Assembly (NCBI GenBank): GCA_035934385.1
Contig: DASYXY010000039.1
Span: 1-64,000, forward strand
From: CF-118 sp035934385
GTDB taxonomy: Bacteria; Chloroflexota; Dormibacteria; Dormibacterales; Dormibacteraceae
Reading direction: 5' to 3'
Length of the DNA: 64,000 nucleotides
The translations under genes and the position numbers were made by a program. Shown piece after piece: positions 15,920 through 24,778 of this stretch. The number at the start of each line of letters is the position of its first letter. The first letter of the stretch is position 1. The notes beneath the pieces were generated by a model. The model worked only from the letters and a program-made list of their open reading frames with translations, was not told the DNA's origin and searched no databases.

Positions 15920-18703
15920 ATGGCCAAGAACGTAGCTGAAGTCGCCGCCGGAGCCCGCCGCAACGGAAACCACAAGCCGAAGGTCGGGCTCAAGTTCGAG
16001 CGCTACTTCACGCCTCCGGGCGCCCACGCCTACGACCTGATCGAGTGGGAGCGGCGTACGGCGGCCATCACCAGCGAGAAGGGCCAGATCATCTTCGAGC
16101 AGAAGGACGTCGAGGTCCCCCGGTCGTGGTCGCAGCTGGCCATCAACGTCGTCGCGCAGAAGTACTTCCGCGGCAGCCCCGGCAGCCCGGAGCGCGAGAC
16201 CAGCGTCCGCGAGATCGTTGACCGCGTGGTCGACACGCTTGCGGCCTGGGGCCGTGAGGGCAACTACTTCGCCACCGACGAGGACGCCGCCAACTGGGCG
16301 GAGGAGCTGCGCTTCCTGCTGGTCACCCAGCATGCATCCTTCAACAGCCCGGTCTGGTTCAACATCGGCGTGCCCGGCCGCGCCCAGCAGGGCTCGGCGT
16401 GCTTCATCAACTCGGTCCAGGACTCGATGGAGTCGATCCTGGACCTGGTGAAGACCGAAGGCATGCTGTTCAAGTTCGGCAGCGGCACCGGCACCAACCT
16501 GTCCGTCCTGCGCTCCTCGAGGGAGCAGCTGTCCGGCGGCGGCACGGCCTCGGGACCCGTCTCCTTCATGCGCGGCTACGACTCGTTCGCCGGCTCGATC
16601 AAGTCCGGCGGCACGACCCGTCGCGCGGCCAAGATGGTCATCCTCAACGCCGACCACCCGGACGTCCTTGACTTCATCCGCTGCAAGGCGGAGGAGGAGA
16701 AGAAGGCGTGGGCGCTCATCGAGGCCGGCTTCAACGCGGGCTTCAACGTGCCCGGCGGCGCGTACGACTCGGTCCAGTTCCAGAACGCGAACCACTCGGT
16801 GCGCGTGAGCGACGACTTCATGCGCGCGGTCATGGACGACAAGGGTTGGGAGACTCACGCGGTCGTCGACGGTAGGGTCGTGGACAAGTTCCAGGCGCGG
16901 ACGCTGTGGCGCGAGATCGCGGACGCGGCTTGGGTCTGCGGCGATCCTGGCCTGCAGTTCGACACCACCATCCAGGACTGGAACGTCGTTCCGAACACGG
17001 GCCGCATCAACGCGACCAACCCGTGCTCGGAGTTCGTCTTCCTTGACGACACGGCGTGCAACCTGCTGTCGCTCAACCTGATGAAGTTCCAGGGCGAGAC
17101 CGGAGCGTTCGACGTCGACCGGTTCCGCCGCGCCGTGGACGTCTGCTTCACGGGCCAGGAGATCATCGTTTCGAATGCCTCCTACCCCACTCCGGCAATC
17201 GGCAAGAACTCGGAAGCGCTGCGCCCGCTGGGTCTCGGTTACGCAAACCTTGGCGCGCTGCTCATGTCGATGGGCCTTGCGTACGACTCGGATGAGGGCC
17301 GCAGGTTCGCCGGCGCGATCACCTCGATCATGACCGGCCGCGCGTTCGCCCAGTCGGCGCGCATGGCCCAGGTCAAAGGTCCGTTCACCGAGTACGCCAG
17401 GAACCGCGAGCCGATGCTGCGCGTGATGGACAAGCACCGTCAGGCTGCCTACCAGCTCACTACTTCGCCAGAGTCGGCCGACGTGGTGCGGGCCGCGCGC
17501 GACACATGGGACGACGCGGTCAACCTCGGCCGCATCCACGGCTACAGGAACGCGCAGGCGACCGTACTCGCCCCCACCGGCACGATCGGCCTGATGATGG
17601 ATTGCGACACCACGGGCATCGAGCCCGACCTGGCTCTGGTCAAGTACAAGAAGCTCGTCGGCGGCGGCATGCTGAAGATCGTCAACAACACGGTGCCGGC
17701 CGCGCTGCGCAAGCTTGGCTACGACAGCAACGAAGTCAAGGAGATCGTCGAGTACATCGACGACAACGACACCATCGAGGGCGCTCCGCACCTCGTGGAT
17801 GAGCATCTGAAGGTGTTCGATTGCGCCTTCAAGCCGGTCAAGGGCGCGCGCTCGATCGCGCCGATGGGCCACGTCCGGATGATGGCCGCGGTGCAGCCGT
17901 TCATCTCAGGCTCGATGTCGAAGACGGTCAACCTGCCCACAGAGGCAACCGTCGAGGACATCGAGCAGACTTACATGGAGTCGTGGAAGCTCGGACTGAA
18001 GTGCATCGCGATCTACCGCGACGGCTGCAAGCGCTCGCAGCCGCTGTCGACCTCGCTCGACAAGAAGAAGGAGCCTGAGCCGAACACGGTGGAATACCGC
18101 GCCATGCGGCACAAGCTGCCCGACGAGCGCAAGTCGATCACGCACAAGTTCGACATCGCCGGCCACGAGGGGTACCTCACCGTCGGCCTGTACGAGGACG
18201 GCCAGCCAGGTGAGCTGTTCGTGACCATGGCCAAGGAGGGCTCGACCATCTCGGGCCTGATGGACGCGTTCGCAACCCAGACGTCTTACGCGCTGCAGTT
18301 CGGCGTGCCGCTGAAGTTCATGGTCGACAAGTTCACCCACATGCGCTTCGAGCCGTCGGGCTTCACCAAGAACCCGGAGATCCCGATCGCGAAGTCGATC
18401 GTCGACTACATCTTCCGGTGGATGGCGGCCCACTTTCTGCCCGTTGAGGACGCAGAGGAAGCGGGCGTGATCCTGCGCGAGCGTCCGGCGGCCGACCCGA
18501 CGCGACCGCCGACCAGGCCCGACCCCGAGACGGGTCCAGGCGCGCTGAAGATAATCGCGGCGCCAGCGCCGGTGAACGGGATCCAGAAGATTGCATTCAT
18601 CAACACGGATGCCCCGGCGTGCCCGGACTGCGGTGCGATCACCGTGCGGTCAGGGTCGTGCTACAAGTGCCTGAACTGCGGAGCGACGACCGGCTGCAGC
18701 TGA
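15920..18703 (+). CDS. nrdJ: Class II (adenosylcobalamin-dependent) ribonucleoside-diphosphate reductase
   Basis: Makes deoxynucleotides from ribonucleotides with a B12-generated thiyl radical, independent of oxygen. 927 residues. Landmarks: FNSPVWFNIGV and GSGTGTNLSVLRSSRE near residues 135-200, the NPCSE active-site segment near residue 360, ALRPLGLGYANLGALLMSMG, APTGTIGLMMDCDTTGIEPD near residue 555, and a C-terminal Cys-rich zinc finger CPDCGAITVRSGSCYKCLNC ending CS. This layout is that of the long vitamin-B12 reductases (TIGR02504 type). ATG 15920 is preceded by AGGGAGG at 15902-15908. The upstream NrdR-like boxes, DnaA box and long leader suggest control by nucleotide status and the replication cycle. 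Confidence 0.96.
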   Translation: MAKNVAEVAAGARRNGNHKPKVGLKFERYFTPPGAHAYDLIEWERRTAAITSEKGQIIFEQKDVEVPRSWSQLAINVVAQKYFRGSPGSPERETSVREIVDRVVDTLAAWGREGNYFATDEDAANWAEELRFLLVTQHASFNSPVWFNIGVPGRAQQGSACFINSVQDSMESILDLVKTEGMLFKFGSGTGTNLSVLRSSREQLSGGGTASGPVSFMRGYDSFAGSIKSGGTTRRAAKMVILNADHPDVLDFIRCKAEEEKKAWALIEAGFNAGFNVPGGAYDSVQFQNANHSVRVSDDFMRAVMDDKGWETHAVVDGRVVDKFQARTLWREIADAAWVCGDPGLQFDTTIQDWNVVPNTGRINATNPCSEFVFLDDTACNLLSLNLMKFQGETGAFDVDRFRRAVDVCFTGQEIIVSNASYPTPAIGKNSEALRPLGLGYANLGALLMSMGLAYDSDEGRRFAGAITSIMTGRAFAQSARMAQVKGPFTEYARNREPMLRVMDKHRQAAYQLTTSPESADVVRAARDTWDDAVNLGRIHGYRNAQATVLAPTGTIGLMMDCDTTGIEPDLALVKYKKLVGGGMLKIVNNTVPAALRKLGYDSNEVKEIVEYIDDNDTIEGAPHLVDEHLKVFDCAFKPVKGARSIAPMGHVRMMAAVQPFISGSMSKTVNLPTEATVEDIEQTYMESWKLGLKCIAIYRDGCKRSQPLSTSLDKKKEPEPNTVEYRAMRHKLPDERKSITHKFDIAGHEGYLTVGLYEDGQPGELFVTMAKEGSTISGLMDAFATQTSYALQFGVPLKFMVDKFTHMRFEPSGFTKNPEIPIAKSIVDYIFRWMAAHFLPVEDAEEAGVILRERPAADPTRPPTRPDPETGPGALKIIAAPAPVNGIQKIAFINTDAPACPDCGAITVRSGSCYKCLNCGATTGCS

Positions 18704-18721
18704 CGACGCGCTGAACCTTCT

Positions 18722-19378
18722 CTAGCGAAGCTCGGCGAGCGACCGCAGCTGGCGACCGTCGGTGTCGAAGTTCTCCGGTCGGAGCCACGCCTCGAAGGCA
18801 GCCTTCGAGGCCGGCCACTCGCTGTTGAGCATCGAGTACCACGCGGTGTCGCGGTTCCGGTCCTTGATAACCATGTGCTGGCGAAACACGCCTTCGAAGG
18901 TGAAGCCGAGGCGCAGCGCGGCGCGGCGCGATGGCTCGTTGAGGGCGTTGCACTTCCACTCGTAGCGGCGATAGCCGAGGTCGTCGAACGCATGGCGCGC
19001 CATCACGTACATGGCCTCCGTTGCGTGCCTCGTCCGCTGTAGCGCTGGTGAGTACCAGATGTGACCCACCTCGATCACGCCATGCTCAGGCTCCATGCGA
19101 AGGAAGCTCGCCATTCCCAGCGCCCGCCCGGAAGCCCGGTCGACGATCGCGTAGAACAGCGGATCCGAGGTGCTTGCACGCTCGGTGAGCCAGGTTCGGA
19201 AGACGGATTCGTTCTCAAACGGCCCGTACGGCAGGTAGTCCCACAACTCCGGCGCGCCGGACTGGGCGGCGAAGAGCTGGCCCCCGTGCCCGGCTACGTC
19301 GAGCGGCTCCAGGCGTACCAGACTGCCATCGAGCGCCATCCGTCTGGGAGGCTGCGCGGGCTTCCAGTGCAGGCTCAT
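18722..19378 (-). CDS. GNAT family N-acetyltransferase (RimJ/RimL type)
   Basis: 218 residues. Acetyltransf_3 fold: LVRLEPLDVAGHGGQLF at the N-terminus, GMASFLRMEPEHGVIEVGHI (beta4), the acetyl-CoA loop region SPALQRTRHATEAMYVM, and NEPSRRAALRLGFTFEGVFR, which is typical of ribosomal-protein acetyltransferase relatives and of proteins acting on small amines. The substrate is unknown. Convergent with nrdJ; divergent from the next membrane protein gene. Confidence 0.85.
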   Translation of the reverse strand: MSLHWKPAQPPRRMALDGSLVRLEPLDVAGHGGQLFAAQSGAPELWDYLPYGPFENESVFRTWLTERASTSDPLFYAIVDRASGRALGMASFLRMEPEHGVIEVGHIWYSPALQRTRHATEAMYVMARHAFDDLGYRRYEWKCNALNEPSRRAALRLGFTFEGVFRQHMVIKDRNRDTAWYSMLNSEWPASKAAFEAWLRPENFDTDGRQLRSLAELR

Positions 19379-19405
19379 GTGCGCAGATGCTAGATTCCGG
19401 GCGCC

Positions 19406-19873
19406 GTGATCTGGGTCTTATCCATCCTGCTGTACATCCACATCCTCGGCGCCATCTTCTGGTTCGGGTCAGGCCTGATGCTGCAGATCGTATTCATACC
19501 GGCGCTGCGCACCATGCCGTACGAGGCCCAGCACCCATGGCTGCAAGCGTTGGGCGCCAATTACTCGCGGATCATCGGACCGGTCGGCGGCCTGACCATC
19601 CTCTTCGGCATCCTCCGAGGCGTGTTCGCGGGCGTGCTCGGGTCACTCAATACTCCGTACGGCATCACGTTCGTGGTCTCGTTCGTGCTGGCGATACCAG
19701 TCATCGTCGTGGGCGCACGCTTCATCGGTCCAACGGCAGAGAAGCTCGCGGCCGCTGGCACGCGCGACGAGGTGCTGGCCCTGGCGAAGCAGATCACTCG
19801 CTACGGCCGCTTCGAGGAGGGCGGCATGGGTGTGATGCTTGCCCTCATGGTCGCGATGCACGCGGGGTACTGA
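19406..19873 (+). CDS. Four-helix integral membrane protein (DUF2269/CopD-like)
   Basis: 155 residues with about four transmembrane segments (residues 4-26, 54-76, 85-104, 138-153). The first helix has LYIHILGAIFWFGSGL, with the His and the WFG pattern seen in the DUF2269/CopD-like group of small membrane proteins. The start is GTG 19406; TAGATT at 19391-19396 sits where a -10 box would give a nearly leaderless message. Function not known. Its stop abuts the convergent MFS stop with no gap. Confidence 0.65.
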   Translation: MIWVLSILLYIHILGAIFWFGSGLMLQIVFIPALRTMPYEAQHPWLQALGANYSRIIGPVGGLTILFGILRGVFAGVLGSLNTPYGITFVVSFVLAIPVIVVGARFIGPTAEKLAAAGTRDEVLALAKQITRYGRFEEGGMGVMLALMVAMHAGY

Positions 19874-21049
19874 CTAGCGGGCGTGCGCGGGTAGCCGAAG
19901 CGCCACCGGAATCCCGGCCAGGGCCGCGACACCCATCAAACCGAGAGCGACGTAGGCGTTTGCAACTGCCGCCTGCACCGCCAGGGCAAGCACGACCCCG
20001 CCGAGGTTGCCCGCCATCATCAAGAACCCGACCGCGGCGCCCTGGCGCTCGGGACCGGCGTGAACCTCAGACCAGTCGAGCACTACGGGCAGGCACGCGA
20101 GCAGCAGCACGCCTTCGACGAAGAACCACGCACCCAGCCAGATGACGTTGTGGAACGCGGACACGGCCGCGAACGCAGCCGCAGAAGCCACGAGCGCGGT
20201 CAACAGAGCGCCGCGGCGTAGGTCCCGCGCCGCGACTGTCGGCGGGATCACGGCCGCGCCCAGGACGCCGGCGAACGTGAGCACCGCGATCAGGTTCCCC
20301 GCGGCCGCGCCTTCGCCGAAGTGATCGAGTATCGGCTGCAGCCAAGTGGCCACGGCGTTGTAAGTGCCCATGCCGATGAACACGAGAGCCGCGAGCGTCC
20401 ACATGAAGCGATCCCGCGCCAGCCAGCGGAGGCTCACGCTCACGGATGGATCGTCCGGATACGCGGGCTGGGAGCGCGCCGTGATCATCACCAGGGCGGC
20501 CGCGATCACGGCAGGCACGGCCTGCGCCACCAACAGCAGCGGAAGTCCGCCTGCGGCGAAAAGCGGTCCGGCGGTGAGCACAGCGGCGAGGATTCCGACG
20601 AACAGCGCCGCGGTGCCGATCGAGATCGCTGTCGCCCTCTCACCTGGCGGGAAATAGCGGCCCGCGACTTTGGTGATGCTGTTGAGGACCAGCGGCTGCC
20701 CGGCGGCTATGACGAGCATGCCGGCCGCTTGCACCGCGAATGACGCCGGCGCCACCAGGCGCACCAGGGCGCCGGCGCCTGTGAGGATCGCGCCGGCAGA
20801 CAGAGCCTGTGCGAACCGCACGTCGAGCCAGCGCCCGGTGGGCAGGGCCAGCACTATGTAAACGAAGGGAAAGATGATCGCGAGGTCACCGACCGTGCCG
20901 ACGTCGACGTGCAGCACGCGCGCCGTGTCGGTGTCGATGGCGGCGAAGCTCAGCCAGAGCATCTGTGTGCATGCAGCCAGTAGCGAGTAGGAGCCGAGGA
21001 TGGCCCAGCGACCAGCTGACGTCGTCGTGGTGGCGGCTTCGACTCTCAT
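19874..21049 (-). CDS. MFS transporter
   Basis: 391 residues, twelve predicted transmembrane helices, major facilitator fold. The loop between helices 2 and 3 reads LPTGRWLDVRFAQALSAG, close to the MFS signature. It is the last gene of the long minus-strand operon and is coupled to the sugar kinase by an ATGA overlap, so it may move a pathway substrate or product (efflux of an acid end product is possible). Its closest subfamily is not clear to me; it resembles CynX/nitrate-type and FLVCR-like carriers in general layout only. Confidence 0.8.
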   Translation of the reverse strand: MRVEAATTTTSAGRWAILGSYSLLAACTQMLWLSFAAIDTDTARVLHVDVGTVGDLAIIFPFVYIVLALPTGRWLDVRFAQALSAGAILTGAGALVRLVAPASFAVQAAGMLVIAAGQPLVLNSITKVAGRYFPPGERATAISIGTAALFVGILAAVLTAGPLFAAGGLPLLLVAQAVPAVIAAALVMITARSQPAYPDDPSVSVSLRWLARDRFMWTLAALVFIGMGTYNAVATWLQPILDHFGEGAAAGNLIAVLTFAGVLGAAVIPPTVAARDLRRGALLTALVASAAAFAAVSAFHNVIWLGAWFFVEGVLLLACLPVVLDWSEVHAGPERQGAAVGFLMMAGNLGGVVLALAVQAAVANAYVALGLMGVAALAGIPVALRLPAHAR

Positions 21050-22602
21050 CGTGTTCGGTTCAAGCGCGCGTAAACGCCGTGCAGGCGATCGTAAAGGTGC
21101 TTGAACTCGCGGTACATAGGCTCATAGATGGCGCGCCTCGACGGGTCGGGCTCGAACGTGTCAGTGACGCGAACCATGCCTCGGACATCATCGAGCGAAA
21201 TCTTGCCGAGCGACAGGCCCGCGAACAGGGCGGCGCCGCGGAGGTTGGCGTACATCGGGTCGGCGACGCGTTCGATGCGGCGCCCGAGGACATCGGCGTG
21301 GATCTGGCACCAGAGATCGCTGGCCGCGCCACCGCCAAGGATCCGCAGCGACGGCAACGGCCGGCGGACGAAGCCTTCCACGGCGTCCAGCAGCCAGCGC
21401 GCGTTGAACGCCACACCCTCGAGCACCGAGCGCACCAGCTGCGCGCGATCGGTCGCCATCGAAACGTTGAGGAAACCCGCTCGCAGCGTTCGGTCCTCGA
21501 CCGGCGTGCGCTCGCCTTTGAGCCAGGGCGTGAAGATCACGCCGCCGGATCCAGGCGCGGCGGTGCCTGCCAGGCGGCACAGCTCCTCGTACGACGGTGG
21601 GGCAACGCCGTCGCCGCTGAGCACCGACTCTCGCAGCCACTGGAGGCACACGCCCGCGGTCTCGTGATTGTTGGCGACGAGGTACGTGCCTCGACGCAGC
21701 CCTGGCACGCTCGCCATCTGGTGGATGACGTCGGTCCGCTTGAACGGCACCTCGCAGGCGATCCACGACGTGGTGCTGATGGTCACGTGAGCCTCATACG
21801 GCGCCACCGCGCCCGAGCCCAGGAAGGCGGTGTGGAGGTCCGGCACGCCGGCGACCACCGGCGCGGAGGTCACGCCCAGCTCGGCGGCCACGGCCGGCGT
21901 GATGTCACCGAGCACCGCGCCCGTTGGCTGCAGATTTGGCAAGCGCCTGGGGTCGCGCCCTGAACGCTGGATGAGCTCGGGCACGTAGCCCGGCGCCGCG
22001 CCCGGCCGGTTGTCGGTGAGCCAGGACAGGATCATCGAGGCAGGAGTCGCGGCGATGCGGCCCGTGAAGCACGCGCCCAGGAAGTCGAGCGGCTCCAGGA
22101 GGGTCTTGGCCGCAGCGTAGGTCTGGGGCTCGCTGTCGCGCAGGTACAGCTCGTGGCCGAGAGGGTCGGCCCCATTTGGCGATGGCGCACCGCCGGTGAT
22201 CTGGATCCAGCGGACCATATTTCCGGGCGAGTAGCCGAACAGCGAGACCGGCCCGCCAACGGCTTTCGACGCCAGGGGGCCGCCACGCGTGTCCGCCCAC
22301 AGCATGCAGTCGCCCACCGCCCGGCCGTCCGCGCCTACGGGCACTGTCGAGCCCCACTGACCGGTGATTCCAACGCCGGCCAGCTCGTCGATCGATGCGG
22401 TCTTCGACTCGACAACAGCGCGCACCCCGTCCTTGATGGCGCGCCACCAGTCGTTGGGGTCTTGAACCGCCCCACCGTCCGGCGTGTACCGCGTCAGAAC
22501 TGCGGCGTGTGATTGCGCCAGGACTTCGCCCCGCAGCGACACCGCGCCAGTCTTCGGCCCACCCGTCCCAAGGTCGACGGCGAGGATCCAGCCGCTGCCC
22601 AC
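21046..22602 (-). CDS. FGGY-family carbohydrate kinase
   Basis: 518-residue sugar kinase of the xylulokinase/gluconokinase/fuculokinase superfamily. The N-terminal phosphate loop is ILAVDLGTGGPKTGAV, followed by GVGITGQWGSTVPV and the catalytic Asp region MLWADTRGG; the C-terminal domain has FTPWLKGERTPVEDRTLRAG and ILGGGAASDLWCQIHADVLG, the FGGY second signature. GTG 22602 starts one base after the stop of the PLP-lyase gene, so the two are translated together. A kinase is unexpected in a non-phosphorylating fucose operon and points to an extra branch or another substrate. Confidence 0.88.
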   Translation of the reverse strand: MGSGWILAVDLGTGGPKTGAVSLRGEVLAQSHAAVLTRYTPDGGAVQDPNDWWRAIKDGVRAVVESKTASIDELAGVGITGQWGSTVPVGADGRAVGDCMLWADTRGGPLASKAVGGPVSLFGYSPGNMVRWIQITGGAPSPNGADPLGHELYLRDSEPQTYAAAKTLLEPLDFLGACFTGRIAATPASMILSWLTDNRPGAAPGYVPELIQRSGRDPRRLPNLQPTGAVLGDITPAVAAELGVTSAPVVAGVPDLHTAFLGSGAVAPYEAHVTISTTSWIACEVPFKRTDVIHQMASVPGLRRGTYLVANNHETAGVCLQWLRESVLSGDGVAPPSYEELCRLAGTAAPGSGGVIFTPWLKGERTPVEDRTLRAGFLNVSMATDRAQLVRSVLEGVAFNARWLLDAVEGFVRRPLPSLRILGGGAASDLWCQIHADVLGRRIERVADPMYANLRGAALFAGLSLGKISLDDVRGMVRVTDTFEPDPSRRAIYEPMYREFKHLYDRLHGVYARLNRTR

Positions 22603-22603
22603 G

Positions 22604-23989
22604 TCAGCCGGGCGCGACTTCGTACATCGCGTCGAGGGCCGCGGCGAATAGCGTGTCGAGTATCTCGTTGCCGGCCGTACTGCCGCCAAGACCGTAGAGC
22701 GCGCCACTTTGCGGCGATGGCCGCGACGGATGCTTGGCGTACTCGACCGCTTCACGCAGGTCGCCGACAAACGCCTCCGCCACACCGGGCGCGGTGTTCG
22801 GCCTGGTGACGCAGAAATGGAGCGCGGGCGGCAGCTGCAGCGCGTTGAGCCGCCATCCCTTTTCGATCAGGTGGTCGTTGACGTGATAGATGTCGAGGTC
22901 CCGCGCGCGGAAGGCGACCAGGAACGTCGGGTCGCCGATCACCTCCAGCTCGGGGATCGCGTCGACGCCTTCACGGATGACGGTGGCCGTCTTGAAGATG
23001 GCGTCCGCGATCTCGAGATAGCCGCGCTCGCCCAGGCTCACCATCGCGGCCCACGCCGCGGCGACCACGCCACCGGAGCGGCTGCCCGACAGTCCCGGCG
23101 AGAAGTAGATGCCGCCCGGCCAATCAGGATGCGTGAAGTACTGGTACTTGCGCAGCGCCGACTCGCGGTAGAGCAGCACCGACGTGCCCTTCAACGAATA
23201 GCCGTACTTGTGCGTGTCCGCGGACATGGACGTCACGCCCCGAACGCGGAAGTCGAAGCGCGGGATGTTGCGGCCCAGCCGCTCGCCCCACGGGAGGATG
23301 AAGCCGCCGAGGCATCCATCGACATGCAGGCCGAGCCCGTGCTCGAGTGCGATGTCAGAGAGCTCCTCGATGGGATCGATCACGCCATGCGCGTAGTTCG
23401 GCGCGGAACCGACCAGCGCGACTGTGTTCGGCGTCACGTGGTCTCGGATCCAGCTCGTGTCCGCGCGCCAGTCATCGCCCAACGGCGCCTTGAGGAGCTT
23501 GATGCCAAGCAGGTGCGCGGCCTTGTCGAGGGCCACGTGGGCGGTTACCGGCACGATCACCTCAGGCTCGGTGATGCCCTTCTCCGCGCGGGCACGATCG
23601 CGGTACGCGAGCATCGGGTTGATGAGGCTCTCGGTGCCGCCGAACGTGACGACTCCGCATGCTTCCTCGGCGTGGAGCATGGACGCGGTCATCGCCACGA
23701 TCTCCGCCTCGAGCTTGGTCGCGCTCGGGTACATGTCGCGCTGCAGCACGTTCGCGTGCGCGAAAAGCCGGAACGCCTCGGTGAGGAACCGGTAGTGGTC
23801 ATGGTCGCCGTGGTAGATCGAGCCGGAGACGTGGCCGCGGTCGGCGATGCGGTCCTCTTCGGAAGCCATCGTCGCGAGCTCGTCGAGGATGCTCTGGCGA
23901 TCGCGCCCTTCCGGCTCGAGGTGGTGGTACGACTTGAAGCGAGCTCGATACGGATATAAGTCGATGAGCGCGCCGGAATCTTCAGCCAT
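22604..23989 (-). CDS. Sphingosine-1-phosphate-lyase-like PLP enzyme
   Basis: 461 residues, fold-type I PLP enzyme of the group II decarboxylase superfamily. Motifs point to the S1P-lyase branch: VSGSIYHGD, GVVTFGGTESLINPM, VTAHVALDKAAHLLGI, GSAPNYAHGVIDPIEEL, LHVDGCLGGFILPW, the PLP lysine in SADTHKYGYSLKGTSVLLY, and GGIYFSPGLSGSRSGG. S1P lyases cleave a C2-C3 bond next to an amino group and a phosphate, releasing an aldehyde and phosphoethanolamine. No N-terminal membrane anchor is seen, so it is soluble. It sits 15 bases after an SDR and directly before a sugar kinase in a sugar operon; the natural substrate is unknown. Confidence 0.85.
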   Translation of the reverse strand: MAEDSGALIDLYPYRARFKSYHHLEPEGRDRQSILDELATMASEEDRIADRGHVSGSIYHGDHDHYRFLTEAFRLFAHANVLQRDMYPSATKLEAEIVAMTASMLHAEEACGVVTFGGTESLINPMLAYRDRARAEKGITEPEVIVPVTAHVALDKAAHLLGIKLLKAPLGDDWRADTSWIRDHVTPNTVALVGSAPNYAHGVIDPIEELSDIALEHGLGLHVDGCLGGFILPWGERLGRNIPRFDFRVRGVTSMSADTHKYGYSLKGTSVLLYRESALRKYQYFTHPDWPGGIYFSPGLSGSRSGGVVAAAWAAMVSLGERGYLEIADAIFKTATVIREGVDAIPELEVIGDPTFLVAFRARDLDIYHVNDHLIEKGWRLNALQLPPALHFCVTRPNTAPGVAEAFVGDLREAVEYAKHPSRPSPQSGALYGLGGSTAGNEILDTLFAAALDAMYEVAPG

Positions 23990-24004
23990 TCCGCCGCAGC
24001 TTAG

Positions 24005-24778
24005 CTACTTAGTGCCGGTGACGCCCCCGTCGATCACCAGGCCCGCGGCCATCACGAAACGCGACTCATCTGAAGCCAGGTACAGTGCCGCGGCGGCCAC
24101 GTCTTCCGGCCGGCCGAGCTCGGAGGTTATCTGGCGTTTGCGTATCGACGCGAAGCCCTCTTCCGGATCCGCGTAAGACTCCCTGAGGTACCGCTCGACG
24201 AACGGCGTAAGAATCGTGCCTGGCAGCAGCGCGTTTACGCGAATGCCGAACTGCGCCAGGTCGACCTGCATGGATTTAGTCATGGCCAGAACCGCGCCCT
24301 TCGAGGCGGCGTACGAGACGCGACGCGCTAGACCGATCTCAGCAATGCAGGACGACATGTTGATGATCGAGCCCGACCGCTGCGTCATCATGTGCGGCAC
24401 GACCGCGCGGCTCATCAGATAAACGCCACGCACGTTGACATTCAGCACCCGGTCAAAGAGACCCGGAACCGTTTCGAGCAGGTCGCCGACGCCGCTGATG
24501 CCGGCGTTGTTGAAGAGGACGTCGATCCTCTTGAAGCGTCGTGCGACGCGCTTGGCGAGCGCGTCGGTTTGAGCCTCATCGGTCACATCGACGTGCTCGG
24601 CCCACGCCTGACCGCCCGCCTTCCTGACGGCCGACACGGTGGCGCGCGCCCCTTTGTCGTCAATGTCGGCCACCACGACCCGGGCCCCCTCGGATGCGAA
24701 CAGCTTCGCACTCGCCTGGCCGATGCCCGAGCCCGCGCCGGTGATGAGGCACACCAGACCGGCGAGCCGTTCCGTCAC
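24005..24778 (-). CDS. SDR, probable 2-keto-3-deoxy-L-fuconate dehydrogenase
   Basis: 257-residue short-chain dehydrogenase. Cofactor motif TGAGSGIGQASAK, NNAGI near residue 88, catalytic Ser in IINMSSC and Y-A-A-S-K in VSYAASKGAVL. The C-terminal part (TPFVERYLRESYADPEEG, then LGRPEDVAAAALYLASDESR, ending in VIDGGVTGTK) resembles the dehydrogenases of non-phosphorylating L-fucose/L-rhamnose pathways, which oxidise the 2-keto-3-deoxy acid at C4. GTG 24778 overlaps the permease stop as GTGA. Function is inferred from context and tail sequence. Confidence 0.82.
   Translation of the reverse strand: MTERLAGLVCLITGAGSGIGQASAKLFASEGARVVVADIDDKGARATVSAVRKAGGQAWAEHVDVTDEAQTDALAKRVARRFKRIDVLFNNAGISGVGDLLETVPGLFDRVLNVNVRGVYLMSRAVVPHMMTQRSGSIINMSSCIAEIGLARRVSYAASKGAVLAMTKSMQVDLAQFGIRVNALLPGTILTPFVERYLRESYADPEEGFASIRKRQITSELGRPEDVAAAALYLASDESRFVMAAGLVIDGGVTGTK

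Noticed and set aside
15899..17872. 657-codon open frame antisense to nrdJ
   Set aside because: High-GC shadow frame: composition is Arg/Val/Asp-rich without motifs, while the other strand encodes a complete ribonucleotide reductase.
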